Shown: positions 1-8,306, counted from the stretch's first letter. The stretch: DNA of 64,000 nucleotides from Flavobacterium sp. KMS (GCF_000813005.1 NZ_JSYP01000004.1:153523-217522); one strand, 5' to 3'. Notes: generated from the letters alone by a model not told the origin. A program made the numbers and translations.

Positions 1-90
1 TAATCTCTCCAATAATTTAAACGAAAATAAAAACTAAACGGCTTAGGTAGTTTAAATTTTATATAATCCTCAAAAATCTAATAACAAAGC

Positions 91-618
91 ATGACAACCT
101 CAACCATTTGGCCTACAAATACCATTCATAAAGATTTACTTGAAGCAAAAGAACTACTATACGATACTTGCAACTTAGAATGTTCGCAACCTATAGCTGA
201 AGCAGAAAGTGCCGATTATGGCGCTTATACTTTTAAAATAAACAATCAGGCTGTTATATACCGTGTGGCAAAAATTACCCCAACAAAAGTGGGACAATTT
301 GTTACGTTGTGGAAAAGAAGCCCAAAAGGTCCTATTGCCCCTTTTGAGATTACAGATGATATCGATTTATTTATTGTAAGCACCCGAAATGGTTCTCACT
401 TTGGACAATTTATTTTTCCAAAATCGATACTACACCAAAAAGGAATTTTATCTGATGACACGAAAGAAGGCAAACGTGCCATTCGTGTATATCCGCCTTG
501 GGACAGCACAACAAGTAAACAAGCACAGAAAACACAACAATGGCAATTAGATTATTTTGTTGCCCTACCGAGCGATAAACCTGTAGATTTGGATTTAATA
601 AATAAATTAATTTCGTGA
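91..618 (+). CDS. MepB family protein
   Basis: A 175-residue soluble protein without signal peptide or membrane segment. The central part (around residues 40-120) reads like the MepB family, named after the third gene of the staphylococcal mepRAB multidrug-efflux operon: a GAYTF strand, then RVAKITPTKVGQFVTLWKRS, then FGQFIFPKSIL and the KGKRAIRVYPPWD-like motif (here KRAIRVYPPWD). The biochemical function of the family is not established. It stands alone ahead of a LysE-type exporter on the same strand, with no mepR or mepA nearby, so the name gives no evidence for drug resistance here. The ATG start follows an AT-rich leader with no gene in the first 90 bases. Confidence 0.82.
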   Translation: MTTSTIWPTNTIHKDLLEAKELLYDTCNLECSQPIAEAESADYGAYTFKINNQAVIYRVAKITPTKVGQFVTLWKRSPKGPIAPFEITDDIDLFIVSTRNGSHFGQFIFPKSILHQKGILSDDTKEGKRAIRVYPPWDSTTSKQAQKTQQWQLDYFVALPSDKPVDLDLINKLIS

Positions 619-697
619 TAAATAAATTCATATTTTAGCTAATGCTTAAAACTTAAGCAGATAACAAAACCAATTATTAATACTAAAAACGATAGCC

Positions 698-1330
698 ATG
701 ACAGGAATAGAAAGCTTAGGAACATTTATAATAGCAGCAACAATTGTAGTTATTACTCCTGGAATCGACACTATTATGGTATTAACAAGAAGTATTTCTC
801 TAGGCAAGAAAGCAGGATTATATTCGGCATTAGGTGTTAGTTTAGGACTAATTGTACATACGCTTGCAGCTACATTTGGGCTTTCGCTCATTCTGGCACA
901 ATCGACACTGGCATTTAGCATAGTTAAATATTTAGGTGCTGCCTATTTATTTTATCTGGGCTATAAATCACTTACCGCAAAAGCAGATCAAACGGAAATA
1001 AAATCTATTGAAGTTAAAAATACGGCTAACAGAAAATTATTTTTTACTGCACTTTTAAGCGATGTTCTAAATCCTAAAATTGCAATTTTCTTCTTAGCAT
1101 TTTTACCACAATTTGTAAAAAGCTCAGAGATAAACAATCCTGTTCCATACTTATTACTAGGGTTCATCATCTTTATCATAACCTTAATATGGTGTTCATT
1201 TTTGGCATTAATGGGAAGTAACGTTGCAACACTTTTTAATAAAAACAAAAATGCCGAAAGTCGATTAAACAAAATGACTGGAATTGTTTTTATCTTACTT
1301 GGCCTAAAAGTCGCACTTACAAAAAGATGA
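698..1330 (+). CDS. LysE/RhtB family amino-acid exporter
   Basis: A 210-residue integral membrane protein with about six hydrophobic segments and no large soluble domain, the size and pattern of LysE/RhtB translocators. The N-terminal segment carries the family signature TPGIDTIMVLTRSISLGKKA (about residues 21-40) and a second diagnostic stretch LNPKIAIFFLAFLPQF lies near residue 125. The family exports amino acids or their derivatives such as homoserine, threonine or lysine; the substrate cannot be read from sequence. The next gene, a 62-residue membrane protein, begins 60 bases downstream on the same strand. Confidence 0.88.
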   Translation: MTGIESLGTFIIAATIVVITPGIDTIMVLTRSISLGKKAGLYSALGVSLGLIVHTLAATFGLSLILAQSTLAFSIVKYLGAAYLFYLGYKSLTAKADQTEIKSIEVKNTANRKLFFTALLSDVLNPKIAIFFLAFLPQFVKSSEINNPVPYLLLGFIIFIITLIWCSFLALMGSNVATLFNKNKNAESRLNKMTGIVFILLGLKVALTKR

Positions 1331-1390
1331 TTTTAACGAATTGTTACCTTTCTAAGTAAATTCATTTAAAACCAATTTAAAGAACACGAT

Positions 1391-1579
1391 ATGAAAAAGA
1401 TTTCCAGATTACTCTTGTTTTTAGCAGCTGTAGGTTTAGTTACCGGAGCAGTGATTAAGCTTCAAGGTTTTAAAAACATTGGAGATGTATTTCTTGGTGT
1501 ATCAACTCTCATTTGGTTCTACATTATTGGTTCTTTTATTTATGAAAGAGCAAAGAAAGATAAACTAAAGACAAACTAA
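1391..1579 (+). CDS. small two-helix membrane protein
   Basis: A 62-residue protein with two predicted transmembrane helices (about residues 6-22 and 34-52) and a positively charged tail (ERAKKDKLK). It is not recognised. The strongly Flavobacterium-like codon use, ATG start and hydrophobic pattern make it a credible small gene rather than a chance frame. It follows the LysE exporter at a short distance and may be cotranscribed with it. Confidence 0.6.
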   Translation: MKKISRLLLFLAAVGLVTGAVIKLQGFKNIGDVFLGVSTLIWFYIIGSFIYERAKKDKLKTN

Positions 1580-1660
1580 ATATTCAGAAACATCTATTCA
1601 ATCTTTAGGCAAAAGCATACAATAATAAACGCTCGAAGTAATTCTGGCAATACCAAACAT

Positions 1661-2341
1661 ATGAATACCGATTACACAAAATTAGACAATCCCGCTTGGT
1701 ATTCTTTATCTGAAACGCACCAGGAATTTTCAATAAATTACAATAACATCAAATTTTACAATCCAGATTATTGTCCTTTTGGAGGATTTATAATCCTTGA
1801 AAACATTTCAGAATCTATTGATGAATATTCGAAATTAACTGATGGCTTTTTTATAGTTGGCGAAAAACCTCAACTTTCAGATCAACTTGAATTGAAAAAC
1901 GAATTGATTTGTTTGCAAATGATTATTCATGACCGAATAGATGTTGAAATAAAAGAAAACATCGTTGCTCTTACAACTAGCCAACACATTGACGCTTTAT
2001 TTGAACTGGTTAGTTTGGTTCAACCTGGTTATTTTAAAAGAAAAACTGCTTTACTAGGCAATTATTTCGGAATATTTAAAGACGATAAACTTATTGCAGT
2101 TACAGGCGAACGCATGAAAATGGATGATTTCACCGAGGTAAGCGCTATCGTTACACATCCCGAATATACAGGTCAAGGATATGCTAAACAACTAATTACC
2201 CATGCTGTAAACAATATTTTTGACCAGAATAAAACACCATATTTACACGTAGTCGAAAGTAATATTGGTGCTATAAAACTATATGAAAAATTAGGATTCT
2301 CAACCAGACGTAAAATGAGCCTTTGGCATATTTCAAAATAA
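1661..2341 (+). CDS. GNAT family N-acetyltransferase (FR47-like)
   Basis: A 226-residue soluble protein. The C-terminal part (about 130-225) is a GNAT fold: a beta strand ending in VTHPEYTGQGYAKQLITHAV carries the acetyl-CoA pyrophosphate-binding loop (Q/R-x-x-G-x-G/A; here GQGYAKQL), followed by YLHVVESNIGAIKLYEKLGF, the motif common to acetyltransferases in which the substrate-side strand is followed by the N-x-x-A-x-x-x-Y helix. The N-terminal 120 residues are divergent, as in FR47/YncA-like enzymes. The acceptor substrate is unknown. It lies 12 bases ahead of a DinB-family gene and is probably cotranscribed with it. Confidence 0.82.
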   Translation: MNTDYTKLDNPAWYSLSETHQEFSINYNNIKFYNPDYCPFGGFIILENISESIDEYSKLTDGFFIVGEKPQLSDQLELKNELICLQMIIHDRIDVEIKENIVALTTSQHIDALFELVSLVQPGYFKRKTALLGNYFGIFKDDKLIAVTGERMKMDDFTEVSAIVTHPEYTGQGYAKQLITHAVNNIFDQNKTPYLHVVESNIGAIKLYEKLGFSTRRKMSLWHISK

Positions 2342-2353
2342 ATAATTTATAAT

Positions 2354-2839
2354 ATGACAAAAACTTATAGACAAGGAGCTAGTGGCGCATTACTTGATGA
2401 ATATGAACGGACAATCATAGATTTACAAAATACAATTTCGGACATTTCAGATGCTGAACTTATAACTATTGTAGACAACCAAACAACAGACGATAGCTGC
2501 AAATCGATCCAGACCATTTTATCTCACGTTGTTTGTTCTGGTTATGCTTATGCAATTTATATTCGAAGATTTAAAGGTGAATCGATAGATTTTCGAGATG
2601 AAATATTTCATACTTCTATACATGATTATACCAATCATTTAAATGATTCCTTTGTTTTTATGGTGGATTCCTTTAAAGACATAAACGACAATCAGCTTGA
2701 GGAATCAGATAACGCTAAAAAACTAAAAACTTCTTGGGGGCAAATTTACGATATCGAACAAATCATGGAACATGCCATTGTGCATGTCTTGAGACACCGC
2801 CGCCAAATCGAAAAATATAAAATAATCGTACGCCAATAA
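2354..2839 (+). CDS. DinB family protein
   Basis: A 161-residue predicted four-helix-bundle protein. The candidate metal ligands of the DinB/YfiT fold are visible as a histidine in ILSHVV (about residue 56) and the C-terminal HAIVHVLRHRRQIEKY motif with its His-x3-His spacing. Family members are metal-dependent thiol transferases or have unknown function. It begins 12 bases after the acetyltransferase and ends 11 bases before an esterase gene, so the three form a tight co-directional group. Confidence 0.8.
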   Translation: MTKTYRQGASGALLDEYERTIIDLQNTISDISDAELITIVDNQTTDDSCKSIQTILSHVVCSGYAYAIYIRRFKGESIDFRDEIFHTSIHDYTNHLNDSFVFMVDSFKDINDNQLEESDNAKKLKTSWGQIYDIEQIMEHAIVHVLRHRRQIEKYKIIVRQ

Positions 2840-2850
2840 TCCACCCTTTC

Positions 2851-3732
2851 ATGAAAAAAATATTCTACCTCTTTACCTTCCTTATAATATCAAGTCAGAA
2901 TTTTGCTCAAACAAAAAACAAACAAGATACAGACGAAAGTCAGCCGATAGTTCTTGGAATTACAGATAAATTAAAATCGGCAGAGCTTGGCGAGACAAGA
3001 ACAATAAACATATACTTACCCGAAGGATACGATAAAAAAGACAACACAAAATATCCAGTTATATACATTCTGGATGGTGGTGTCGAAGAAGATTTTATTC
3101 ATATTACAGGAATCGTACGATTTAATACCCAATCATGGATTGCCCGATTCCCTAAATCTATTGTTGTAGGGATAGAGAATACAAACCGAAGACGCGATTT
3201 TACATTTGCCGTTCCCAATTTGGACTTTGTTGAAAAAATGGGATTCAAGAAAAAAAGCTTCCCTCAATATGGTGGTTCTGATAAATACATTGCTTTTCTA
3301 GAAAAAGAACTCCAACCTTATATCGATAAAAAGTTCAATACAAGTAATCACAAAACTATTATCGGAGAATCATTGGCAGGACTTCTGGCAACAGAAATTT
3401 TATTAAAACACCGAAATTTATTTGACAACTATATAATTATCGCTCCAAGTTTATGGTGGGGCGATCAATCATTATTAGCAGAAGCTCCTAAATTACTTAA
3501 AGCAAAAGATAACAAACCTGTACTAGTATATATTGCTGCTTGCAATAAAGAAGAAGATAAAACAATGTATGATGATGCCGTTTCATTAAGCGAAATGCTA
3601 AAGCAAAATGATGAGAAGAATACTAAAGTGTATTATGACTATATCCAAAACGAAATTCACTCGACAGTAATTCATCAAGGTGTTTACAATGCTTTTAAAG
3701 CTTTTTATCCTAAAACTATTTACGAGAAATAA
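2851..3732 (+). CDS. secreted esterase-D-like alpha/beta hydrolase
   Basis: A 293-residue protein with a signal peptide (residues 1-19, cleavage after QNFA-Q). The rest is the putative-esterase fold: an early YPVIYILDGG strand, the nucleophile elbow IIGESLAGLLA (G-x-S-x-G, serine around residue 174), and a late acid/histidine region ending in NEIHSTVIHQGVY. Such proteins hydrolyse S-formylglutathione, siderophore esters or acyl esters; the signal peptide argues for a periplasmic role, perhaps with a siderophore or other ester, but this is inference. It follows the DinB gene by 11 bases. Confidence 0.83.
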   Translation: MKKIFYLFTFLIISSQNFAQTKNKQDTDESQPIVLGITDKLKSAELGETRTINIYLPEGYDKKDNTKYPVIYILDGGVEEDFIHITGIVRFNTQSWIARFPKSIVVGIENTNRRRDFTFAVPNLDFVEKMGFKKKSFPQYGGSDKYIAFLEKELQPYIDKKFNTSNHKTIIGESLAGLLATEILLKHRNLFDNYIIIAPSLWWGDQSLLAEAPKLLKAKDNKPVLVYIAACNKEEDKTMYDDAVSLSEMLKQNDEKNTKVYYDYIQNEIHSTVIHQGVYNAFKAFYPKTIYEK

Positions 3733-3775
3733 AATCAAAGAATATTAATTGCACCAAATATATTAACTCCCTTAT

Positions 3776-4138
3776 ATGAACACTAACAAAAAAAGGACTC
3801 TAAGTAAAAAGAATATCTTTCTTATCATTCTGTTTGCGTTCCTTATTGTTTTATTCTTCACTCCTATTTTAGGAAACATATTTTCTCTTGTTATCGAGAA
3901 AGAATACTTCATTCCTAAACAATCTTCTATTTTCACTTTTAATGAAACTGTGCATAATGATGGTTCTAGTGACGTGTGGAGATATGGAGAAGATTCTAAT
4001 AATTATTACTTTAACTTAAGTGATACTAATAATAATGTGCTTGTTTTCCCAAAAGCCAATATCAGTAACTGCTCGGGATTTAATCCTGAAGATGTAACTA
4101 CTTGGTGTGGATTGAAAGTGCCAAAGACTGAGCTTTAA
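3776..4138 (+). CDS. hypothetical protein with one N-terminal membrane anchor
   Basis: A 120-residue protein beginning with a basic stretch (NTNKKRTLSKKN) and one long hydrophobic helix (about residues 14-38), followed by an extracytoplasmic domain of about 80 residues containing two cysteines (in NCSGF and TWCGL) that could form a disulphide. No family was recognised. Confidence 0.55.
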   Translation: MNTNKKRTLSKKNIFLIILFAFLIVLFFTPILGNIFSLVIEKEYFIPKQSSIFTFNETVHNDGSSDVWRYGEDSNNYYFNLSDTNNNVLVFPKANISNCSGFNPEDVTTWCGLKVPKTEL

Positions 4139-4218
4139 TATTAGCTCTATAACACATAGACTATTTACAAGAAATAAAACTAATTAATCCAATCCTACAA
4201 TTAATCCTAAAGACCTAA

Positions 4219-5175
4219 ATGAAACATATTACTCTTTTCTTTTTATTATTTCTAAGCTCAAATGTATTTTCACAATCAACTGAAGACTTATTAAAATTTA
4301 GCTATGAAATGTACAAGGACTATAAAAAACCTAGTCTCGAAAAAGTAAAATCAGTTACATATAATCCTGACATAACTTTCATTAAATCAAAATACAGTAA
4401 AGATAACTTGGTTACTTATATCGATTTTTTTATTACAAACGCAAAAATCGCATTAGAACAAAAAGATAAAAACCATCTCAATGTTTTATTAAATTCTGAT
4501 TTTCCAACCTATTATCAGGAAGAATTGTTTGGCATCGTTAGCTTAAAGAGCACGAATAGTGAACTAAAAGACTCCAAAAACAAAGAAATTAAAATGGGAA
4601 ATTCCAATGCTAATAGCATGGGAGGAAAAATAAAAGAAAATTCTAATTCTGAATTTGAATATAGAAGTATCGAAAACCAAACCGTTGCTTTTACTAATAA
4701 TGTAAATCTAAAAGGTACTATTACTTATGAGTTATCAATTCTTACTGATTATTCTACTCAGAAATTAACGAAACAAGATACTGGAAAAACTATCGTCTTA
4801 AACCATCTAAAATATGAAGTCGTAGAAATAATTGGCAACAAGGTTATTCTAAAAAAACTTTATGATTTTAAATATGATGGAAATATTAAAATACTATTAT
4901 TTGACAAAAATAAAAACCTAATAGTATCTGATGATGGAAACAGAGCTCAAAATTCACTTCTTTGGACAGGAAAGATAGATAGTACTTATTATAATTTTAT
5001 ATCAAAAAACCCAAATGCTACTTTTGATGAATTTAAGAAACATATCAAACTTGAAAATATGAAGTCCAAAAATCCAGAATACATTATAATTACAGCAGTT
5101 TCAAACTTAGATAATGAATTTGTTATTTACGAGCCTGAATATAATGTCTCTAAAGAATTTAAAGTAAAATTATAA
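4219..5175 (+). CDS. hypothetical secreted protein
   Basis: A 318-residue protein with a clear signal peptide (residues 1-18, ending in NVFS-Q). The mature part is rich in Lys, Asn and beta-prone segments, with no cysteine motif or recognised domain. It is flanked by other small genes of unknown function and has about 80 bases of untranslated sequence on its 5' side. I do not recognise it. Confidence 0.55.
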   Translation: MKHITLFFLLFLSSNVFSQSTEDLLKFSYEMYKDYKKPSLEKVKSVTYNPDITFIKSKYSKDNLVTYIDFFITNAKIALEQKDKNHLNVLLNSDFPTYYQEELFGIVSLKSTNSELKDSKNKEIKMGNSNANSMGGKIKENSNSEFEYRSIENQTVAFTNNVNLKGTITYELSILTDYSTQKLTKQDTGKTIVLNHLKYEVVEIIGNKVILKKLYDFKYDGNIKILLFDKNKNLIVSDDGNRAQNSLLWTGKIDSTYYNFISKNPNATFDEFKKHIKLENMKSKNPEYIIITAVSNLDNEFVIYEPEYNVSKEFKVKL

Positions 5176-5222
5176 TTTGCTCCATCATAAAATAAATTAC
5201 CCCAAACTCTAAATTAAAAATC

Positions 5223-5864
5223 ATGACCGAAGATCAAGAATACATATACGATTCATTAGTGAACCAAATAAAAATGGGATTTTTTCCTATTGATGAGATT
5301 AAAGAAATGACTTGGGAACAAGTTGAAGATGAAGAGATGGAAGATGACGTCTCAGAAAAATGGGTTAATACAACTATTGAAGCCGAATTTAAAAAACATC
5401 AAGAAGCGCGTAAAACGTGGAAATCACCAACGGATACCGAAAGACTTGTCAAAGCTTTTAATGAACTGAGCGAAGCAAATATCATTGCGCTACATAATGC
5501 TGGTTATACCACCAGCGAAGGCGAATATGAAGTTGTTGAGGTAGAAATAGAATTAAGAAAACAACAAGTACAATCGGATGGGTATTGTTTTTATCACGGG
5601 CAGGATCTAGAAAGAGCTATTGACCCTGATACTAGAAACTTGATGATTGCTTTTCAGAAAATAGATAATTCTGATGATACAGTTACAATAGAAGTGGGTA
5701 AAAAAGTAGCCGAAAAACTAAAAGATAATGGCTTCGAAATAATTTGGGACGGAACTGCTCTAACCAAAATAGAGATTCCAAATTTTGATTGGCAGAAAGT
5801 TTATAATGACTCTGAAGAGGATTTGTTGAATCATAATAGGGTATTACAGTTTATGGTAAAGTAG
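5223..5864 (+). CDS. DUF6891-like cytosolic protein
   Basis: A 213-residue acidic protein without signal peptide. It matches my memory of the DUF6891 family: an N-terminal acidic helical part, a central ALHNAGYTTSEG segment, and VQSDGYCFYHGQDLERAI around residues 115-135, followed by an alpha/beta C-terminal part ending with GFEIIWDGTALTKIEI. Function is unknown. The family name is from memory; the CDS itself is secure on length and codon use. Confidence 0.65.
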   Translation: MTEDQEYIYDSLVNQIKMGFFPIDEIKEMTWEQVEDEEMEDDVSEKWVNTTIEAEFKKHQEARKTWKSPTDTERLVKAFNELSEANIIALHNAGYTTSEGEYEVVEVEIELRKQQVQSDGYCFYHGQDLERAIDPDTRNLMIAFQKIDNSDDTVTIEVGKKVAEKLKDNGFEIIWDGTALTKIEIPNFDWQKVYNDSEEDLLNHNRVLQFMVK

Positions 5865-5970
5865 TGATTTAGGTTAATTATGGGGTTGTGAGATTATGGA
5901 GTGCTTTTATTCAATCTTCGTTCCTCAGAAAGACAAGCTTGGGGTTACTTTATGTGTAAACCTATATTAT

Positions 5971-5996
5971 GTAGACGCACTGCTGTGCGTCTCTAC
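5971..5996. repeat. short inverted repeat (AGACGCAC-TGCT-GTGCGTCT)
   Basis: Two 8-base arms (AGACGCAC at 5973-5980 and GTGCGTCT at 5985-5992) flank a four-base loop, with further partial pairing of the outer GTA/TAC. I recall this type of GTAGAGACGCAC palindrome as a dispersed element in Bacteroidota and other bacteria. In this AT-rich surrounding it is strikingly GC-rich. Confidence 0.7.
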
Positions 5997-6110
5997 AAAA
6001 AACCTTTGAACCTTTGTTCCTCTGAACCTTTTAAACCTTTACTAAGAACCTTAAAAAGATTTTATAAAAACATTAACGTTACTCTTATTCTTACAAAGAG
6101 TAAATCATAT

Positions 6111-6118
6111 TATATTTG
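6111..6118 (+). promoter_or_regulatory. -7 promoter element TATATTTG
   Basis: Exact match to the Bacteroidota -7 consensus TAnnTTTG, 60 bases upstream of the Lys/Cys-rich peptide gene. No good TTG was found at the -33 position, so this is a half-site. Confidence 0.45.
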
Positions 6119-6178
6119 ATTCATATTTTTAGAACTATCTAAAAATGAAATCATCAACATTCAAAAAAACCTAACAAA

Positions 6179-6391
6179 ATGACAAAAGTAATCACTATTC
6201 TAACTATTGCCTTATTCTCTATGGGTGTTAGCGCTCAAGAAGCTAAACCAACTGCTAAAAAAGAAACTTGTTCGAAAACAATGAGCAAAGCTGATATCGA
6301 AAAATGTAAAGCTAAATGCAAAGCTGAAGGAAAAAAATGTGATAAAGATATGGCTGGTAAAGATGCCAAAAAATGTTGCGCTAAGAAATAA
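6179..6391 (+). CDS. small secreted Lys/Cys-rich protein
   Basis: A 70-residue protein with a signal peptide (residues 1-19, ending GVSA-Q). The mature 51 residues are about one-third lysine and contain six cysteines, with Cys-x3-Cys (CKAKC) and a terminal CC pair. This composition suggests a periplasmic or surface metal-binding or disulphide-rich peptide; that is inference, since no family was recognised. It is a single-gene unit with its own candidate promoter at 6111 and a strong terminator at 6411. Confidence 0.72.
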   Translation: MTKVITILTIALFSMGVSAQEAKPTAKKETCSKTMSKADIEKCKAKCKAEGKKCDKDMAGKDAKKCCAKK

Positions 6392-6410
6392 TACTTCTTT
6401 GTATCCCATA

Positions 6411-6444
6411 AAAAATGCCTCAATTACTTGAGGCATTTTTTTTT
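6411..6444 (+). terminator. rho-independent terminator
   Basis: A perfect 13-base-pair stem (6411-6423 with 6428-6440, including ATGCCTCAA/TTGAGGCAT) with a four-base loop, followed by a run of T. It lies 20 bases after the stop codon of the Lys/Cys-rich peptide. Confidence 0.92.
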
Positions 6445-6461
6445 AAGTTTATGTGCTTAGT

Positions 6462-6571
6462 ACGCGGATGAAACGGATCTTTAGAAAGAATCATCAAACA
6501 GATTTAAAGTTTGTGAAAAAAAATCTGTTTTTATCTGCGTTTTCGCGATAGCGAATCCGTTTCATCTGCGT
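6462..6571. repeat. 110-base nested inverted repeat
   Basis: The outer arms 6462-6478 and 6555-6571 pair over 17 positions with a single G-T wobble; inside, AAACAGATTT at 6496-6505 pairs perfectly with AAATCTGTTT at 6531-6540. There is no coding frame. It resembles the CGGATGAAACGGAT-type intergenic repeats of Flavobacterium. It separates convergent genes. Confidence 0.8.
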
Positions 6572-6619
6572 TCCCTTCCTTATATAGACAATTGTAACTC
6601 TTTATCTATGGCTAAATCG

Positions 6620-7072
6620 TTATTTTACACGTACGCTCCACTCAAAATCCATTTCGGATACTTGAATTCCTTTTTCATCGGTTCCTATAGATTTCATCCA
6701 GAAGGTTTGCCCCTCTCCTGTTTCGATTGTTCTTTGGATGGCTTCGGCTATTAAATGACCGTCATTACAAACAAATGTAATACGACCTGTTGCTTTCTTG
6801 GTAAAGTTTCCTTTGTTATTTGCCACTAGCATTGAAATCTTGCGTCCGCTTTTTTGGATTTCGGATATTACCAATGCTCCTGTTGTAAGTTCGGCTGCCA
6901 TGGCTTGTACTGCAAAGTACATAGAATTGAAAGGATTCTGGTTTATCCAACGGTGTTTTACCGTTACAACACATTTATTATCGTTGATTTCTTTTACTCG
7001 TACTCCACAAATGAAGGCCGATGGTAATTTGAATAATACAAATTTATTGAGTTTAGAAACTGAAACTGCCAT
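6620..7072 (-). CDS. DUF4442 hotdog-fold protein
   Basis: A 150-residue cytosolic protein starting at MAVSVSKLNKF. The open frame continues 16 codons upstream to 7120, but the family's usual N-terminus favours the internal ATG at 7072. The sequence VTVKHRWINQNPFNSMYFAV followed by AAELTTG is the conserved core of DUF4442, a PaaI/acyl-CoA thioesterase-like hotdog family. A thioesterase role is plausible but not proven. It converges with the peptide gene across the 110-base hairpin. Confidence 0.83.
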   Translation of the reverse strand: MAVSVSKLNKFVLFKLPSAFICGVRVKEINDNKCVVTVKHRWINQNPFNSMYFAVQAMAAELTTGALVISEIQKSGRKISMLVANNKGNFTKKATGRITFVCNDGHLIAEAIQRTIETGEGQTFWMKSIGTDEKGIQVSEMDFEWSVRVK

Positions 7073-7267
7073 ACCGTTTTGATTTTTATGTAAAAATACA
7101 AAAAAACTATGCACGCACAATAAATTGCTATTTTTTTCCTAAAACCTCAATAAAAACAATACTTAGCACTGGTTTTCAATACCTTTTTTATAGAAAACAA
7201 ATTTCAACTTTGTTAAAATTTTGTTAATAATTAGTACTATGTAAAACAAGATACTGTCTTTTAGCCA

Positions 7268-7275
7268 TATATTTG
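7268..7275 (+). promoter_or_regulatory. -7 promoter element TATATTTG
   Basis: Exact TAnnTTTG match 28 bases before the first ATG of the DUF4870 gene. A -33 TTG at the right distance is not evident. Confidence 0.45.
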
Positions 7276-7303
7276 TATAAGAAATTACTATATACTTTTA
7301 ATC

Positions 7304-7783
7304 ATGGAAACATCAACACCACTAATCATGGAAACATCATCAGAAAGAAACATGGCAACGTTTACTCATTTGAGTACATTAACTCAATATTTTATCCCTT
7401 TTGGGAATTATATCTTCCCGATATTATTATGGTCGAGTAAAAAAGACAAGTCAGAATTTGTGAATCATCATGGTAAACAAGCTTTAAATTTTCAGTTAAG
7501 CTTACTATTATACACTTTGATTCTTGCATTAATTGCTATTCCAATTTTTGTTTTTGTAATCTTCAAGAACATTCCGATGGATGTAATTATTAATGACAAC
7601 GATTTTACAATGAATAATTTTAATCTTGGGGACAATATCGGAATCTTAAGTATTGGAGTTTTAGCAATCTTAATTTTTGGAATGCTTAAAGTAGTTGAGT
7701 TCTTCTTGGTTATTTATGCTTCGATAAAAGCTTCGAACGGAGAATTATACAAATACCCGCTTACGATTCCTTTTATTAAGTAA
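7304..7783 (+). CDS. DUF4870 membrane protein
   Basis: A 159-residue protein with about four hydrophobic segments and the typical DUF4870 features: an N-terminal THLSTLTQYFIPFGNYIFP segment and FVNHHGKQALNFQ before the second helix. Function is unknown; such proteins are often found with PspC or stress genes, as here. Two in-frame ATG codons, 7304 and 7328, lie in a 24-base direct repeat of AATCATGGAAACATCA, so either could be the start; a third ATG is at 7352. Confidence 0.82.
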   Translation: METSTPLIMETSSERNMATFTHLSTLTQYFIPFGNYIFPILLWSSKKDKSEFVNHHGKQALNFQLSLLLYTLILALIAIPIFVFVIFKNIPMDVIINDNDFTMNNFNLGDNIGILSIGVLAILIFGMLKVVEFFLVIYASIKASNGELYKYPLTIPFIK

Positions 7784-7815
7784 TTGTAAAAATTAAAAGT
7801 TATATACAATATATG

Positions 7816-7896
7816 AGCCTAGCCCTGATAGAAGCGGCATCCTTTTTCTGGTTCTTTTGCCAGAAAAAGATATAGCGGAGAGCAGGAAAAAGCTTC
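7816..7896 (+). ncRNA. structured intergenic element, possibly a Flavobacteria-type conserved RNA
   Basis: An approximately 80-base element with nested pairing: CCTG (7824-7827) with CAGG (7883-7886), and a perfect 10-base stem CTTTTTCTGG (7842-7851) with CCAGAAAAAG (7860-7869). Phrases such as AGCCCTGATAGAAGCGGCAT and GATATAGCGGAGAGCAGGA recur between genes across Flavobacterium genomes in my memory; it may be the Flavo-1 RNA or a related element, but I cannot confirm the name. It lies 75 bases before the PadR gene. Whether it acts as RNA or as a DNA repeat is open. Confidence 0.55.
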
Positions 7897-7971
7897 AAAA
7901 AAAATCATCAATCAATCACCAATCATCGATCAAAAAACGAAACGTCAATCTAAACAAAACAAAATGAAATT

Positions 7972-8304
7972 ATGAACATTGAAAACACAAAAGCACAGAT
8001 GCGCAAAGGTGTTCTTGAGTTTTGTATCTTATCTGTACTGAAAGAAAAAGATGCTTATACATCGGAAATATTAGACACTTTGAAAAACGCAAAATTACTG
8101 GTTGTAGAGGGAACTATTTATCCATTATTAACCAGATTAAAAAACGACGGTTTACTTAATTATCGCTGGGAAGAATCGACTTCTGGACCACCACGAAAAT
8201 ATTATGGATTAACTGAAATAGGTCAGACATTTTTAAACGAACTAAATGGCACCTGGAATGAACTTTCGGATGCTGTAACACTAATCACCAATCAAAAACA
8301 ATAG
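7972..8304 (+). CDS. PadR family transcriptional regulator
   Basis: A 110-residue winged-helix protein with the PadR signature: MRKGVLEFCILSVLKEKDAY at the N-terminus, then VVEGTIYPLLTRLKNDGLL (recognition helix) and GPPRKYYGLTEIG (wing). PadR proteins are usually repressors, here of the short type lacking a long C-terminal dimerisation domain. It is separated by only two bases from the PspC gene and so most likely autoregulates this operon. Confidence 0.93.
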   Translation: MNIENTKAQMRKGVLEFCILSVLKEKDAYTSEILDTLKNAKLLVVEGTIYPLLTRLKNDGLLNYRWEESTSGPPRKYYGLTEIGQTFLNELNGTWNELSDAVTLITNQKQ

Positions 8305-8306
8305 TC

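Larger units (their letters stand above)
5865..6178. other. intergenic region with short repeats and a palindrome
   Basis: About 310 bases without a convincing gene. It holds the perfect palindromic element at 5973-5992, tandem AACCTTTGAACCTTTG-like tracts around 6000-6045 that are common low-complexity spacers in Flavobacterium, and the promoter element for the downstream peptide gene at 6111-6118. The frame 5901-6119 runs through these repeats and is not believed. Confidence 0.6.

Noticed and set aside
5901..6119. Open frame of 72 codons on the plus strand
   Set aside because: It runs through the GTAGACGCAC palindrome and AACCTTTG-type repeats, and its composition (many Cys, Arg, Leu without pattern) does not resemble its neighbours.
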